Below are positions 42,017 through 50,534 of a DNA stretch of 64,000 nucleotides, one piece after another. Under the pieces are notes generated by a model. It made no database searches and was not told where the DNA came from. It saw only the letters and a list, made by a program, of their open reading frames with translations. The stretch lies in NCBI GenBank assembly GCA_964620045.1, contig CAZUJL010000003.1, positions 124,001 to 188,000 of the forward strand, written 5' to 3'. The DNA is from VFKU01 sp964620045 (GTDB lineage: Bacteria; Hydrogenedentota; Hydrogenedentia; Hydrogenedentales; GCA-2746185). Position 1 is the stretch's first letter. Each line of letters opens with the position of its first letter. Both the position numbers and the translations under genes were made by a program.

Positions 42017-42706
42017 TTAAGCCGAAACCGTCTGCGCCATCTTCGTGCGCGTGCGGCCCTTGAGTTCAGTCAATTCACGTTCGATGTTCTCGTCGCGTTC
42101 CATCGAGCGAAACTCGTCTTCGAGCGTGCGCGCTTTCGGGCGGCCGTAGTTCTCGAGCGAGGCCGCCGCTTCGACGCGGTCGATGCGTTCCTGGAACTTG
42201 TCGAAGCGCACGATTACGCTCGACGTATCGAACTTGCGGATTTCCTGCTGCGCGCGGCGCTTGTGCACCGCGTGGATGTGCCGCTGCACGAGGACCGCCT
42301 GGCGTTCGCGCGCCGACGCGAGCTTCTGCTCGATGTTCACGATGTCGGTCTTGTACGCCGAGACGATATCGGTCAGCTTCACCGATTCCTGATCGATGAC
42401 TTCCGCGTCGTCGAGGAAGCTACGCTTGGCATACAGCGCTTCGCGCGCCAGATCTTCGCGGCCGCGCTGCACGGCCATCTCCGCGCGGTCGGCCCAGTGG
42501 TTCGCTTCGCGGCGCGCGGTCGCTTGTTCGCGCGCGGCCTTGCGCTCCTGCGCCATCGCGCCGGCGCACGCGGCCTTCAACTCAACCAGCGTGTCTTCCA
42601 TTTCCCGGATCATCTGCTTCACCAGCTTCTCCGGATCTTCCGCCTTGTCCAGCGCCGCGTTGATGTTCGAATTCAGGATGTCCCGCACTCGCGTGAAAAC
42701 GCCCAT
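42017..42706 (-). CDS. pspA: Phage-shock protein A (PspA/IM30 family)
   Basis: A protein of 229 residues, the usual PspA length. It starts MGVFTRVRDILNSNINAALD, the amphipathic membrane-binding helix. EDPEKLVKQMIREMEDTLVE is next, then a long coiled-coil rich in Ala, Glu, Arg and Gln to residue ~200, and a short C-terminal helix. PspA polymerises on stressed membranes and preserves the proton-motive force. It leads the pspA-pspC operon. A sigma-54-like promoter lies ~87 nt upstream at 42793-42809, matching the known sigma-54 control of E. coli pspA. Confidence 0.93.
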   Translation of the reverse strand: MGVFTRVRDILNSNINAALDKAEDPEKLVKQMIREMEDTLVELKAACAGAMAQERKAAREQATARREANHWADRAEMAVQRGREDLAREALYAKRSFLDDAEVIDQESVKLTDIVSAYKTDIVNIEQKLASARERQAVLVQRHIHAVHKRRAQQEIRKFDTSSVIVRFDKFQERIDRVEAAASLENYGRPKARTLEDEFRSMERDENIERELTELKGRTRTKMAQTVSA

Positions 42707-42792
42707 GACCGCTTTCTCCTTCGCCCCGGGCCGCGCCCGTTTGTCTTTTCTACTGTCGCGCGCCCGTTCTATTCGGCGCGGTGCCAACACTT

Positions 42793-42809
42793 CACAAGCG
42801 CGGTGCCAA
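42793..42809 (-). promoter_or_regulatory. Sigma-54-like promoter of pspA
   Basis: Read on the minus strand: TTGGCACCGCGCTTGTG. The -24 part (TTGGCAC) is perfect. The -12 part is TTGTG instead of TTGCA at the correct spacing; E. coli pspA also has a TTGT-type -12. The start site would be about 76 nt before the pspA ATG. Confidence 0.55.
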
Positions 42810-42936
42810 GGGTGCAAATACCCTTAAGTCTTTTAGATTCAGATGCTTATGAATTAATCGCAAAACAGAGCGGATTGCGGAATTCCCTAAACAGTGGTTA
42901 AAACCGCAATCGGATGGCGAAGAAGCCCCTTTACGT

Positions 42937-42979
42937 CGTCATTGCGCGGAGCGCAGCTGCAACGAAGCAATCTCTTGAA
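42937..42979 (+). repeat. CGTCATTGCG-type palindromic repeat, short form
   Basis: It starts CGTCATTGCGCGGAGCGC and ends GAAGCAATCTCTTGAAG. Outer arms ATTGC/GCAAT pair. Its start and end match the 81-nt GIY-YIG flanking elements, but the interior is shorter. Confidence 0.7.
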
Positions 42980-43129
42980 GCAGTCGCCCGTATCTCACTG
43001 CTTTATGTGGCGATTTTCCCCAACCTGTCGCTGAACTGACCTATATCTAAAGCCGCCCGCCGCGCGATGCGCTCCATCCAAACCCGCCTAAGCCTCGCAG
43101 CGTCATAGGCTTGGCACACGATCCTGTGC

Positions 43130-43145
43130 TGGCATGCGCGTTGCC
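43130..43145 (+). promoter_or_regulatory. Sigma-54-like promoter of the RND efflux operon
   Basis: TGGCATGCGCGTTGCC has GG and GC exactly ten bases apart and matches TGGCAYG-N4-TTGC except for the C-to-T at the sixth base. Transcription would start about 30 nt before the adaptor ATG at 43186. Confidence 0.5.
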
Positions 43146-43185
43146 AATGGCGGCCGGGTCATCTCACTCACGGAGCATTCCGGGC

Positions 43186-44493
43186 ATGAAGCGGCGAAAA
43201 TGGATGGCGTTTTTTACGGGCGCGGCGCTTCTCGCCGTGGGCATCGGCGGCATGTTGTCGTTGGCGGCGCTGAAGAAACCGCCCGCGGAGGCGAAGGCCG
43301 ACACGCAGGAGCGCGCGATTCCGGTCGAGACCATGCCGGCGACCGCCGCGAATGTTTCGGTCACGCTCTCCGGCTTCGGCGAAGTGCGCTCCGTGCGGAC
43401 TGTTCAGATCGCGTCCGAAGTCTCCGGCACGATCACGCAGACCTATCCGCGGCTGCTCGCGGGCGAGGTCGTTCCCGCAAACGAAATGTTGTTCGCGCTC
43501 GACGCGCGGCCTTATGAGGCCGCATTGGATCAGGCAAAGGCGCGCATCGCGGAATGCGACACGCAACTCCGTCGTCTCGCGGCCGAACAAAAAAACGAGA
43601 CCGAGCGTCTCGCGCTGTTGAAGCGTTCCGAAGAACTGGCGCAGGCCCGCTTCGAGCGCTCCAAGAAACTGCATGCCGAAGCGATTGGCGATCAAACACA
43701 AGTGGACGAAGCTGAACGCGCACTCAACGGCGCGCTCGAAGCCAAGCAGGTGCTTGAGCGCCAAGTCGGCCTGTTTCCAATTCGCATCGAAGAAACGCAG
43801 CAACAAAAACTCGCGCTCGAAGCCGCGCTGCGGCAGGCGGAATTGAATCTTTCGTACACCACCGTGCGTGCACCGTTTGATTGCCGCATCGCGGCGGTCA
43901 ACGTGGAGCAAGGTCAGCATGTTTCGCCCGGCCAGCCGGCGCTGATCATCGCCGACGACTCGGCGCTCGAAATTTCCGTGAAGCTGGACGCTACCGAAGC
44001 GCGTAACTGGCTGCGTTTCACGTCGGATACAACCAAGAGCGAAGTTGCGTGGTTCGCAGCGCTCGATCCAGTGGATTGCGAAGTGCGCTGGGTCGAGCAG
44101 ACCGCCGCAACGCCATGGCGCGGCAAGCTGGATCGCGTGGAGCAATTCGATCCGCAGTCGCGCACGGTGAGCGCGATTGTGCGCGTGAGCGCGGCGGATG
44201 CCTGTGCCGGCGATCGCGCGCCGCTCGTCGCGGGGATGTTCTGCGAGGCCCGTATTCCCGGCCGTGAAATCGCCGGCGTGTACCGCCTGCCGCAGAGCGT
44301 GCTCACGCTGGATCGCACGGTCCGCGTCGCGCGCGGCGATCGTCTCGCGAATGTGCCGGTCGACGTTCTGCGCCAGGAGGACGGCCTGATGTATGTGCGC
44401 GCCGAGCTCACCGACGTCGATCGCATCATCACGACGCGCCTTGTCAATCCCGTCGAAAATTCCCTGCTCGAATTCGCCGCCGCCACCGAATAG
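43186..44493 (+). CDS. RND efflux periplasmic adaptor (HlyD/AcrA type)
   Basis: A 435-residue membrane-fusion protein. The ATG at 43186 begins MKRRKWMAFFTGAALLAVGI, a signal anchor. SGFGEVRSVRTVQIASEVSG is the first half of the lipoyl/barrel-sandwich domain, a coiled-coil hairpin occupies ~residues 130-215 (QARFERSKKLHAEAIG, LEAKQVLERQ), and LSYTTVRAPFDCRIAAVNVE is the second half. A beta-barrel and membrane-proximal domain follow. It links the inner-membrane pump to an outer-membrane channel, for which no gene is visible. The pump gene starts 9 nt later. A sigma-54-like promoter precedes it. Confidence 0.93.
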   Translation: MKRRKWMAFFTGAALLAVGIGGMLSLAALKKPPAEAKADTQERAIPVETMPATAANVSVTLSGFGEVRSVRTVQIASEVSGTITQTYPRLLAGEVVPANEMLFALDARPYEAALDQAKARIAECDTQLRRLAAEQKNETERLALLKRSEELAQARFERSKKLHAEAIGDQTQVDEAERALNGALEAKQVLERQVGLFPIRIEETQQQKLALEAALRQAELNLSYTTVRAPFDCRIAAVNVEQGQHVSPGQPALIIADDSALEISVKLDATEARNWLRFTSDTTKSEVAWFAALDPVDCEVRWVEQTAATPWRGKLDRVEQFDPQSRTVSAIVRVSAADACAGDRAPLVAGMFCEARIPGREIAGVYRLPQSVLTLDRTVRVARGDRLANVPVDVLRQEDGLMYVRAELTDVDRIITTRLVNPVENSLLEFAAATE

Positions 44494-44502
44494 GCCGACC
44501 TC

Positions 44503-47500
44503 ATGAACTCATGGTACGCACGCGCCATCGGAAATAAAGTCCTCGCGAACCTGGTGATGGCCGCGGTGCTCGCCACCGGGCTTCTGGCCACGTTCGGCAT
44601 CCGCCGCGAAAGCGAACCGGAAGTCGATCTGCACGTCGTCAATATCTTCACATCGTACCCCGGCGCGGACCCTGAGGAAGTGGAGGAGGCGATCACCGAA
44701 AAGGTCGCTGCGGCTGTCGACGGCCTGCGCGGCGTCAAGCGGTACCACACAGAATCCAGCGAAAGCTCGTCGTTTGTTTCAGTCGAAATTTCGGACGGCT
44801 ATGAAACGGCCGAAGTGAAGAGCCGCATCGAGAACGCCGTGGATGCCATCGACACCTTGCCGGATCGTGCCGAACAGCCGCGGGTGTTTGAAGAAACCGA
44901 CGAAGACTCCGTGTCGCTGATGTTCGTCTGGGGCGATTTGCCCGAGCGGCAGCTCAAAGAACTCGCGATGGAAGTCCGCGACGAGATCCAGGCGCTGCCG
45001 GAGGTCTCGATCGTTGAACTGTTCAGTACGCGCGAATACGAGATCACCGTCGATGTAAGCGAGGAGGCGCTGCAGCAACATAATCTGACGCTGAACGACG
45101 TCTCCGACGCAATTCGCCGCTCCAGCCTGAATTTGTCCGCCGGCACGCTGAAACTCGACACCGAGGAGGTCCGCATCCGCACGCTCGGCCGGCGCTACAC
45201 CGCGCCCGAGTTCGAATCTGTCGTCGTCAAGGCACTGCCCGGCGGCGATGTGATCACGCTCGGCCGCATCGCGCGCGTGCGCGACACCTTCACCGAAGGC
45301 GATCGCTTCAACGTGTTCAACGGCCATCCCTGCGCCGCGATCGACGTGGACCGCGCGCCGGGCGAGGACCTGCTGAAAATCAGCGACGCGCTGGATAGAT
45401 ACGTCGCCAAGAAGGTGGACGAACTGCCCGCCGGCGCGCACTTGACCCGCGCGTTCGACGATTCCAAGTTCGTCCGCAACCAAATCGGCATGCTTACGTC
45501 CAACGGCGTGCAGGGCCTGGTGCTTATCCTTCTGATGCTCGGGCTGTTCCTCGAGCCCCGCCTCGCGCTGTGGGTCGGCATGGGCATTCCCATTTCATTG
45601 GCCGGCTCGATGTTCGTCATGTGGACGATGGGGTGGACACTGAACCAAATCTCGCTCATCGGCATGATTCTCGTCCTCGGTATCCTTGTGGACGATTCCG
45701 TGGTGATGGGGGAGGCCATTTACGCGCACCGTCGCAGCGGAGAATCGCCCTTGATGGCCTGCGTGAACGGCGTGCGCGAGGTCGCGTTGCCCGTCGTCGC
45801 GTCCGTCACCACGACGATGATCGCGTTCGCGCCAATGCTCTTCATCAGCGGCATCATGGGGCAGTTCATGAAGCAGATGCCGATCGTCGTCATCACGGCG
45901 CTGCTGGTTTCACTCGCGGAGTGCTTCCTGCTCTTTCCGGCGCACCTGAACTATCCGCTGCAGAGCGACAGCGACAAGATAGGCCCCTTCCGCCGCGCGC
46001 AACGCCGCATCGCGAATAGCCTCGAATGGTTTGTAGACAAAATCTACGCACCTGTCATCAAGGGCTGCGTGCGCCACCGCTACGTGACGCTGTGCGGCGG
46101 CATCGCGCTGCTACTGCTCACCGTAGGCCTCGTGATGGGCGGCATTGTTCCGCTCACGATGTGGCCGCCGGCCGAGGGCGATCAGATCGATGCCGCCGTG
46201 GAATTCCCGCCCGGCACGCCGGAAGCCGTCATTCGCGACGCCGTGCTGGACATGGAAGCCGCGCTGCGCCGCGTCGAGGCGAACACGAAAACAACCACCG
46301 GCGCGCCGCTCGTGCGCTCCATATGGGCCCGTGCGTTCCAGGATATGCCGCGCGGCGAATTGCAGGTTGAGCTGCTCGGCACGAGCGAACGCGGCGTGCG
46401 CGTGCACGATCTGATCGTTGCGTGGGAAAAAGAGATCGGCAAGGTTCCGGGCGCGATCGCGACGACGTTCTCCGGCGCCACGATCGGCGCGGGCGACGGC
46501 CGCGACGTTGGCGTGATGCTGCAGAGCAAGGACCTCGGCGCGTTGCGCGCCGCCGCGGCCGAACTGAAAGCGAAATTTGCGAGTTACGACGGGTTGTATC
46601 AGATCGACGACAACTTCCGGCCCGGCAAGACCGAGCTGCAGGTGCGCCTGAAACCCGGCGCAGAACATCTCGGGCTGTCGCTCGATTCCGTGAGCCGGCA
46701 ATTGTACGCGGCCTATCAGGGCGAAGAAGCGCTCACGCTGCTGCGCGATCGCGAAGAAGTGAAAGTGCGCGTGCGCCTGCCGCGCGAACAGCGCCAGCAG
46801 ATCAGCGACTTCTCCAGTTTCCGCATCCGCACGCCAGACGGCCACGAGGTCCCGCTGATGTCGGTGGCCGATGTGACGGCCGCCGAAGGCGTGACGACGA
46901 TCACGGGCATTAACGGCGTGCGCGGGATCACGGTGTCCGCCGCCGCCGACCGCGAGCGCGCCAATCCTACCGAAATCAACCGCGAGATCATCGACCACTA
47001 CCTGCCCGAACTGCTCGCGCGCCACCCGGAGGTGTCCTGGTCGCTGTCGCTGATCGACGAAGACAATCAGCGCATGCTGAGCGACCTGCGCACCTACACG
47101 ATTCTCTCGCTGCTGGCCATCTTCGTGATTCTCTGCACCACCTTCGGTTCATACATCCAGCCGCTCTTGATCATGTTCATCATTCCCTTCGGCTTCTCCG
47201 GCGCCGTGCTGGGCCACATGATGCTCGGCATTCCCATCAGCTTCCTGAGCCTCGCGGGTTTGATCGCGCTATGCGGCATCATCGTGAACGATTCGATCGT
47301 GCTCATTGAGCGTGCGAACGCATACCTCGCCGAAGGCAAGCCATTCCACGAAGCGATCTGCGCGGCGGGCCAGCGGCGCTTCCGCGCGATCTTTCTCACC
47401 TCGGCGACAACCGTGCTCGGCCTTGGGCCGATGATCGTGGAAGGCGATCTCATGGCGCAGGTCGTCGCGCCGATGGGCGTATCGATCGGCGCTGGTCTCG

Positions 47501-47682
47501 CGGTGGGCATGTCGCTCACGCTGCTGCTCATGCCGGCGCTGTTCGCAATTCTGAACGACGCGCGCCGCGTTACGCACCGCGTGCTGCACGGATATTGGCC
47601 GGCGCCGGAAGCGGTTGAGCCTGCCGTACACGATCGTATGGTGGCCGTGAACGCCAAGACCCACATTGCGAATCCGGCCTAG
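44503..47682 (+). CDS. RND efflux pump, inner-membrane subunit (AcrB type)
   Basis: A 1059-residue proton-driven exporter of the hydrophobe/amphiphile RND group. It begins WYARAIGNKVLANLVMAAVL, the first membrane helix. The first periplasmic loop starts ESEPEVDLHVVNIFTSYPGA. The transmembrane bundle has the proton-relay aspartates in GMILVLGILVDDSVVMGEAI, and the second half repeats the pattern (ILCTTFGSYIQPLLIMFIIP, LCGIIVNDSIVLIERAN, TSATTVLGLGPM). Twelve membrane segments and two large periplasmic domains are evident. It works with the adaptor 9 nt upstream and an outer-membrane channel encoded elsewhere. Substrates are not predictable. Confidence 0.96.
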   Translation: MNSWYARAIGNKVLANLVMAAVLATGLLATFGIRRESEPEVDLHVVNIFTSYPGADPEEVEEAITEKVAAAVDGLRGVKRYHTESSESSSFVSVEISDGYETAEVKSRIENAVDAIDTLPDRAEQPRVFEETDEDSVSLMFVWGDLPERQLKELAMEVRDEIQALPEVSIVELFSTREYEITVDVSEEALQQHNLTLNDVSDAIRRSSLNLSAGTLKLDTEEVRIRTLGRRYTAPEFESVVVKALPGGDVITLGRIARVRDTFTEGDRFNVFNGHPCAAIDVDRAPGEDLLKISDALDRYVAKKVDELPAGAHLTRAFDDSKFVRNQIGMLTSNGVQGLVLILLMLGLFLEPRLALWVGMGIPISLAGSMFVMWTMGWTLNQISLIGMILVLGILVDDSVVMGEAIYAHRRSGESPLMACVNGVREVALPVVASVTTTMIAFAPMLFISGIMGQFMKQMPIVVITALLVSLAECFLLFPAHLNYPLQSDSDKIGPFRRAQRRIANSLEWFVDKIYAPVIKGCVRHRYVTLCGGIALLLLTVGLVMGGIVPLTMWPPAEGDQIDAAVEFPPGTPEAVIRDAVLDMEAALRRVEANTKTTTGAPLVRSIWARAFQDMPRGELQVELLGTSERGVRVHDLIVAWEKEIGKVPGAIATTFSGATIGAGDGRDVGVMLQSKDLGALRAAAAELKAKFASYDGLYQIDDNFRPGKTELQVRLKPGAEHLGLSLDSVSRQLYAAYQGEEALTLLRDREEVKVRVRLPREQRQQISDFSSFRIRTPDGHEVPLMSVADVTAAEGVTTITGINGVRGITVSAAADRERANPTEINREIIDHYLPELLARHPEVSWSLSLIDEDNQRMLSDLRTYTILSLLAIFVILCTTFGSYIQPLLIMFIIPFGFSGAVLGHMMLGIPISFLSLAGLIALCGIIVNDSIVLIERANAYLAEGKPFHEAICAAGQRRFRAIFLTSATTVLGLGPMIVEGDLMAQVVAPMGVSIGAGLAVGMSLTLLLMPALFAILNDARRVTHRVLHGYWPAPEAVEPAVHDRMVAVNAKTHIANPA

Positions 47683-47691
47683 CGTGTGAGA

Positions 47692-48111
47692 TCAGGCGCC
47701 GGACGTACCGAGCTTGGGCGCGGAGCCTTTGGGCGTGAGATCCGGGCCGCCTAGCAATTCAGTGATCGAAGTCAGTAGTTGGCCCAGGTCGAGTGGCTTG
47801 GCGAAAGCGCGATCCGCGCCAAAGGTTGTGGCGAAGCGCAGATAAGTCTGCGGCTCATTGCGGCCGCCCCCGGAAATGGCGATGATCTTGATTGCCGGAT
47901 TCATCCGGCGCATTTCGCGGATCGTTTCGAAGCCTTCTTTGCCCGGCATCAGGATGTCGGTAATCACGACATCGGCCGGCGTGCGCCGCTGCAAGTCCAA
48001 ACCCGCAGCGCCATCCGCGGCCGAAATGACTTCGAAGCCGTTGCGCTCAAAAAAGCGCTGAAGCATCTGAACAATGACAGGCTCATCGTCGATGATGAGT
48101 ATACGCGCCAT
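47692..48111 (-). CDS. Single-domain response regulator (CheY-like)
   Basis: A 139-residue receiver. The start at 48111 gives MARILIIDDEPVIVQML; the longer frame upstream adds an unrelated leader. The acidic pair is at residues 8-9, the phospho-acceptor aspartate is in VVITDILMPG (Asp52) and the conserved lysine in AFAKPLDLG (Lys105), so it should be phosphorylated. There is no output domain; the last ~20 residues are a disordered tail. No histidine kinase is nearby. It converges on the RND pump gene with a 9-nt gap. Confidence 0.92.
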   Translation of the reverse strand: MARILIIDDEPVIVQMLQRFFERNGFEVISAADGAAGLDLQRRTPADVVITDILMPGKEGFETIREMRRMNPAIKIIAISGGGRNEPQTYLRFATTFGADRAFAKPLDLGQLLTSITELLGGPDLTPKGSAPKLGTSGA

Positions 48112-48219
48112 GCGCAACCCCCGGTTTCTAGTACAACGCGGAGCACGTACTACCAAAGATAGTTTACGCGATTTTGCACGGGAAATAAAATGGGCGACCT
48201 GTGCCAAGGTGGCACAGTG

Positions 48220-48867
48220 TCACTCGACTTCGGTGACCTTTGGCTCGCCCGGAATCGCCACATCGAAGAGACGCAGGTAGTTCGCAATGATGCGGTAGGT
48301 CAGGCCCCAGATCGTATAGCCATCGTAGTGCCACGCCGGGAATTCGCGTTTTTCCGGATCCGGCGGAAACACATACGGCACGATGTTGGACGGATCGCCC
48401 AAGTGCGACAGCGGCACCCACACGGTGTTCGCCACTTCGTAGTTCGGCTTCGGCGTCGGCTCGCCGGGCATATGAAACACAAACGGCGACACGGCCAGGC
48501 GATGCACGCTCAAGCGCCCGCCGGACACATCGCTCAGGCGGCCGAGGCACATCTCCTGGGTCAGTGAAAGCCCGACTTCCTCACGGGTCTCGCGGATTGC
48601 CGCGCGCACAAGGGTCTTGTCGTACGGCTCATAACGCCCGCCGGGAAACGCCATCTGGCCGGACCACGGATCGTCCGGATGCTGCGCGCGCTGGATGAAC
48701 AGGGCCGAGAGGCCTTGGCCGGGGCGATCGTTTAGGACCATCGCGACGGCCGCGTTGCGGCTCGCTTCGCGCGAGGCAGCGGTATCGGGAACATGGCGGG
48801 CCAACGCGACGGTCGCGTCGTTCACCGAATGGCCCATCAGCGACTTTGCCGAACTGCCTGTAGTCAT
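48220..48867 (-). CDS. Nudix hydrolase, CoA-pyrophosphatase type
   Basis: A 215-residue Nudix hydrolase. LFIQRAQHPDDPWSGQMAFPGG is the lead-in motif of the NudL/CoA-diphosphatase group (xxRxxHxxxxxGQxxFPGG), and the Nudix box follows, ending AAIRETREEVGL, with the metal-binding glutamates in place. VHRLAVSPFVFHMP and LTYRIIANYLRLF complete the fold. It would split CoA or related nucleotide diphosphates. Divergent from the DUF1704 gene across ~170 bp that contain a near-direct repeat pair. Confidence 0.9.
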   Translation of the reverse strand: MTTGSSAKSLMGHSVNDATVALARHVPDTAASREASRNAAVAMVLNDRPGQGLSALFIQRAQHPDDPWSGQMAFPGGRYEPYDKTLVRAAIRETREEVGLSLTQEMCLGRLSDVSGGRLSVHRLAVSPFVFHMPGEPTPKPNYEVANTVWVPLSHLGDPSNIVPYVFPPDPEKREFPAWHYDGYTIWGLTYRIIANYLRLFDVAIPGEPKVTEVE

Positions 48868-48895
48868 CGCCGCACCTTGCGGTAAAACCGCGGTA

Positions 48896-48973
48896 AGTTG
48901 CGTCTATTTTAGTCCTTCGGACTGGGCGGAACAACTGCGATTGCCGTGCGCGAAGTTGACTCTATTTTGGTCG
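48896..48973. repeat. Near-direct repeat pair in the Nudix/DUF1704 divergent region
   Basis: AGTTGCGTCTATTTTAGTCC (48896-48915) and AGTTGACTCTATTTTGGTCG (48954-48973) match at 16 of 20 positions, starting 58 bp apart. Each contains a -35-like TTGxxT part and an AT-rich core. A short AGTCC/GGACT hairpin overlaps the end of the first copy. It could be a pair of operators or promoters. Confidence 0.45.
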
Positions 48974-49036
48974 CGTCCTACTATGGCGCGCTGTCCGTCT
49001 CGGCGCGGCGGACTTGCGTTCCCCAAAGGGCGACCC

Positions 49037-50332
49037 GTGGCGATCAACGGCTCCAGCGAAAACTACAAGCAGACGATCCGCACGCTTTCCGACCGTCTGG
49101 TCGAGGCGCAGCGGCCCATCCGCGTGTTGGACGCCGTGCAGTGGGACGAGTCCATCGAGCGGGCCTTCTTCGCGTCGGGCTGCAAGGAACTGCCGAAGGT
49201 TGACGCTGCCTACTACGCCGCGCGGCCGCTGCCGTTTAATCCCGCGCAAAAGCGCCACGAATTCCACGAGATCGAGCGCGACATCAGCCACCAGCTCGGC
49301 GAATACACGCCCGTCGGCCAGATCATGCGGCGCATGTGCCGCGAGTATCAGATGGTGGTGCGCCTGCTCGAGGCGCGCGGCACGCAGGACTTCTGCACGA
49401 TTTCGCAGGAGTTGTACGGCTCCGCCGGCGACGTGTTCCATGCCGGCGATCCGACGCTCAAAGATCTCGGCGACATGATGGAAGACCTGCTGACCAACAT
49501 CGACCGCAGCCGTCTCATCGAGACCGAGCCAAAATCGATCACGAGCGAAGAAGCGGTGAAGATCCTGCAGAGCCGCATGAACACCGCGTTCCAGGATTTT
49601 CCGAAAGCGGTGCGCGTGATTCTCAGCGACGGCATCGTGGCCGACGCCGCGGCCGGTTCGGACTACATCAAGATCCGCCGCGACGCGATGTTTAGCGAGC
49701 GCGATATCCGGCTCATGGAAGTGCACGAGGGCTGGGTGCACGTCGGCACGACGCTGAACGGCGCCTCGCAGCCCGTCTGCACGTTCCTGAGCAAAGGCCC
49801 TCCCTCCTCGACGATCACACAGGAAGGCCTCGCCATCCTGATGGAAATTTTCGCCTTCGTGTCGCACCCGGCGCGACTGCGCCGCACGACCAACCGCATC
49901 CGCGCGATCAACATGGCCGAAGAAGGCGCGACGTTCCTCGACGTGTTCAATTTTTTCCGCAAGCAGGGGTTTGAGGAAGTCGACAGCTACGTCTCGTCCG
50001 TCCGCGTGTTCCGCGGCAGCACGCCGACCGGCGGTCCATTCACGAAAGACCTCGCGTACAACAAAGGCTTCGTGACGGTCTATAACTACATCATGCTCGC
50101 CGTGCGCAAGGGGCTGCTCCAGCGCATCCCGCTGCTCTTCTGCGGCAAGACCACGCTCGAAGACATGCGCACGCTCGCGCACCTGGTCGACGAAGGCCTC
50201 GTCGTCCCGCCGAAATTCATCCCGCCGCAGTTCGCCGACCTCAACGCGCTCACGGCCTGGATGTGCTACGCCAATTTCTTCAATCGCCTCAGCCACGATC
50301 GCATCGAAAGCGACTACACGGGCATTCTCTAG
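49037..50332 (+). CDS. DUF1704 / QEGLA-motif protein, MATCAP-like metallopeptidase family
   Basis: A 431-residue member of the family once named flavohemoglobin-expression-modulating QEGLA motif protein (TIGR02421, DUF1704). The GTG start follows aaaggg with good spacing; an in-frame ATG at 48983 lacks a ribosome site. Key motifs are VHEGWVHVGTTLNG, containing HExxxH (His230, Glu231, His235), and STITQEGLAILMEIF at ~259-273. Eukaryotic DUF1704 proteins (MATCAP) are zinc peptidases that use this HExxxH pattern, so a protease or peptidase role is likely. The bacterial substrate is unknown. The C-terminal half is rich in helices with conserved KDLAYNKGFVTVYNYI. It stands alone on the plus strand. 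Confidence 0.88.
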   Translation: MAINGSSENYKQTIRTLSDRLVEAQRPIRVLDAVQWDESIERAFFASGCKELPKVDAAYYAARPLPFNPAQKRHEFHEIERDISHQLGEYTPVGQIMRRMCREYQMVVRLLEARGTQDFCTISQELYGSAGDVFHAGDPTLKDLGDMMEDLLTNIDRSRLIETEPKSITSEEAVKILQSRMNTAFQDFPKAVRVILSDGIVADAAAGSDYIKIRRDAMFSERDIRLMEVHEGWVHVGTTLNGASQPVCTFLSKGPPSSTITQEGLAILMEIFAFVSHPARLRRTTNRIRAINMAEEGATFLDVFNFFRKQGFEEVDSYVSSVRVFRGSTPTGGPFTKDLAYNKGFVTVYNYIMLAVRKGLLQRIPLLFCGKTTLEDMRTLAHLVDEGLVVPPKFIPPQFADLNALTAWMCYANFFNRLSHDRIESDYTGIL

Positions 50333-50340
50333 CTTTTCCT

Positions 50341-50369
50341 TGTCATTCTGAGCGCAGCGAAGAATCTCG
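50341..50369 (+). repeat. TGTCATTCTGAG-type palindromic repeat
   Basis: It starts TGTCATTCTGAGCGCAGCG and ends AAGAATCTCG, with ATTCT/AGAAT arms around a GC-rich centre. This repeat type is dispersed in many bacterial genomes. It lies just after the DUF1704 gene. Confidence 0.7.
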
Positions 50370-50457
50370 CCCAGGCGCCCCAGGATGAGCCTCTGCATAC
50401 ACGCGAAACCGCCGCATCTACGGCCCTTTACAACTTGTAGCAGCCCACCCCACCCGG

Positions 50458-50466
50458 TGCTATACT
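50458..50466 (+). promoter_or_regulatory. Extended -10 promoter of the aldehyde dehydrogenase gene
   Basis: TGCTATACT is a strong extended -10 (TGnTATACT). It would give a leader of about 62 nt ending in an aaggag ribosome site before the ATG at 50535. No clear -35 at 17 bp, as is usual for extended -10 promoters. Confidence 0.55.
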
Positions 50467-50534
50467 CGAAATCTGTGCTGCTCAGGGGTGCGGCCCTACG
50501 AGACTGATAAACCTTTAACAAGGAGAATGTCATC

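Larger units (their letters stand above)
42707..43185. other. Intergenic region between pspA and the RND operon
   Basis: A 479-bp divergent gap. It contains the pspA sigma-54-like promoter, a 12-bp direct repeat (GCGCGGTGCCAA at 42776 and 42798), one CGTCATTGCG-type palindrome (42937-42979) and a sigma-54-like promoter facing the RND genes (43130-43145). I see no coding sequence or RNA gene in it. The stretch 42820-42910 is AT-richer than its surroundings. Confidence 0.6.

Noticed and set aside
42707..43185. tRNA or small RNA gene in the largest intergenic gap
   Set aside because: No cloverleaf, CCA end or conserved T-loop was found; the structure present is explained by the palindromic repeat and promoters.
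48983..49036. Upstream ATG start for the DUF1704 gene
   Set aside because: No ribosome site; the GTG at 49037 follows aaaggg at good spacing, and the extra 18 residues look non-coding.
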